Positions 13,441-13,616 of a stretch of DNA of 13,616 nucleotides are shown here, in pieces. Numbering within the stretch: the stretch's first letter is position 1; every line of letters starts with the position of its first letter. The stretch spans positions 1-13,616 of the forward strand of contig CANGWT010000034.1 of NCBI GenBank assembly GCA_947457745.1, written 5' to 3'. A program made the position numbers and the translations under genes. The notes beneath the pieces were generated by a model. The model was not told where the DNA came from and searched no databases. It saw only the letters and a list, made by a program, of their open reading frames with translations. Source of the DNA: Burkholderiaceae bacterium (lineage in GTDB: Bacteria > Pseudomonadota > Gammaproteobacteria > Burkholderiales > Burkholderiaceae).

Positions 13441-13488
13441 ATTTTTGAGCTTACTACTCAAACTTTCATTAAAGATCTAGGAGACAGG

Positions 13489-13616
13489 ATGTCACAACAC
13501 GATACATTGTTGGCTGCTTTTGAAACTTACAAAGCAGAAAACGAAAAGTTTATTGAAAAGGGTGTCAAGGCATCCGCTGCTCGTGCTCGTAAAGCTTTGC
13601 AAGAAATTGCCGGTGC
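13489..13616 (+). CDS. Small basic helical protein, possibly histone H1-like (5' part only)
   Basis: Only the first 42 codons are present; the gene runs off the window. The ATG has a strong AGGAG (13479-13483), 5 bases upstream. The visible part is a soluble helical segment: acidic/aromatic first half (LLAAFETYKAENEKF, 7-21) followed by a basic, Ala-rich half (GVKASAARARKALQEIAG, 25-42). The GxKAxAxRARKAL pattern is reminiscent of a family of small beta-proteobacterial nucleoid-associated or histone H1-like proteins that often continue into an Ala/Lys-rich tail. That assignment is from memory and needs the missing C-terminus. The strong ribosome site and TATACT suggest high expression. Divergent from the rhodanese operon. 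Confidence 0.65.
   Translation, partial: MSQHDTLLAAFETYKAENEKFIEKGVKASAARARKALQEIAG

Larger units (their letters stand above)
13153..13488. other. 336-base divergent intergenic region
   Basis: This is the largest gene-free stretch in the window. It holds the minus-strand rhodanese promoter candidate (13191-13219), a small hairpin TTGGG-GTG-CCCAA (13224-13236), a 7-bp inverted repeat TAAATAG/CTATTTA with a 21-base spacer (13256-13290), and the plus-strand -10 TATACT (13435-13440). About 140 bases (13291-13430) carry nothing I can assign: no ORF of note, no terminator, no recognisable RNA. Confidence 0.6.

Noticed and set aside
1..13616. CRISPR arrays, tRNA or rRNA genes, insertion sequences, prophage genes
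   Set aside because: Scanned for evenly spaced repeats, cloverleaf-like segments, transposase-like proteins and terminal inverted repeats. None seen.

Overview
The window is a compact, AT-leaning (mid-40s % GC by eye) stretch of bacterial chromosome with short intergenic gaps. Gene content suggests a betaproteobacterium of the Burkholderiaceae, most like Polynucleobacter: an orphan Bug/TctC-type periplasmic binding protein, a Burkholderia-type class V aminotransferase, a group II truncated hemoglobin, a phasin-like helical protein, a TIGR02450-type Trp-rich protein and Lys/Ala-rich small proteins. This assignment rests on remembered protein families, not on a search. I see no transposase, phage gene, CRISPR array, tRNA or rRNA, and every gene that lies fully inside the window looks intact.

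Layout. 142-1290 (+): class V PLP aminotransferase, closed by a strong intrinsic terminator. 1382-1648 (+): small exported polylysine protein. 1667-3532 (-): EamA drug/metabolite exporter behind NAD(P)H-hydrate dehydratase (nnrD). 3595-5010 (+): beta-CASP metallo-beta-lactamase RNase-like protein, divergent from nnrD. 5015-6111 (-): orphan family 3 solute-binding protein and, upstream of it beyond a terminator, a small membrane-anchored Ala/Pro-rich protein. 6296-9952 (+): a co-directional run of LOG-family nucleotide hydrolase, three-helix K+-channel-like membrane protein, HI0933/YhiN-like flavoprotein and orphan Bug binding protein. 9949-10338 (-): truncated hemoglobin whose stop codon interlocks with the Bug stop. 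10453-10980 (+): phasin-like protein with terminator. 11026-13152 (-): a tightly packed three-gene set of four-domain rhodanese, small Cys-rich lipoprotein and Trp-rich protein. 13489-end (+): 5' end of a small basic helical protein.

How the genes relate. Most are housekeeping or accessory singletons: metabolite repair (nnrD), RNA processing (beta-CASP), nucleotide salvage (LOG), solute capture (two binding proteins without their membrane partners) and gas/redox functions (globin, flavoprotein, rhodanese). No multi-gene defence or biosynthetic system is evident. The least explained parts are the rhodanese/lipoprotein/Trp-rich operon, the K+-channel-like protein with a degenerate selectivity filter, the exported histone-tail-like protein, and a few dyads and mini-ORFs at gene starts.
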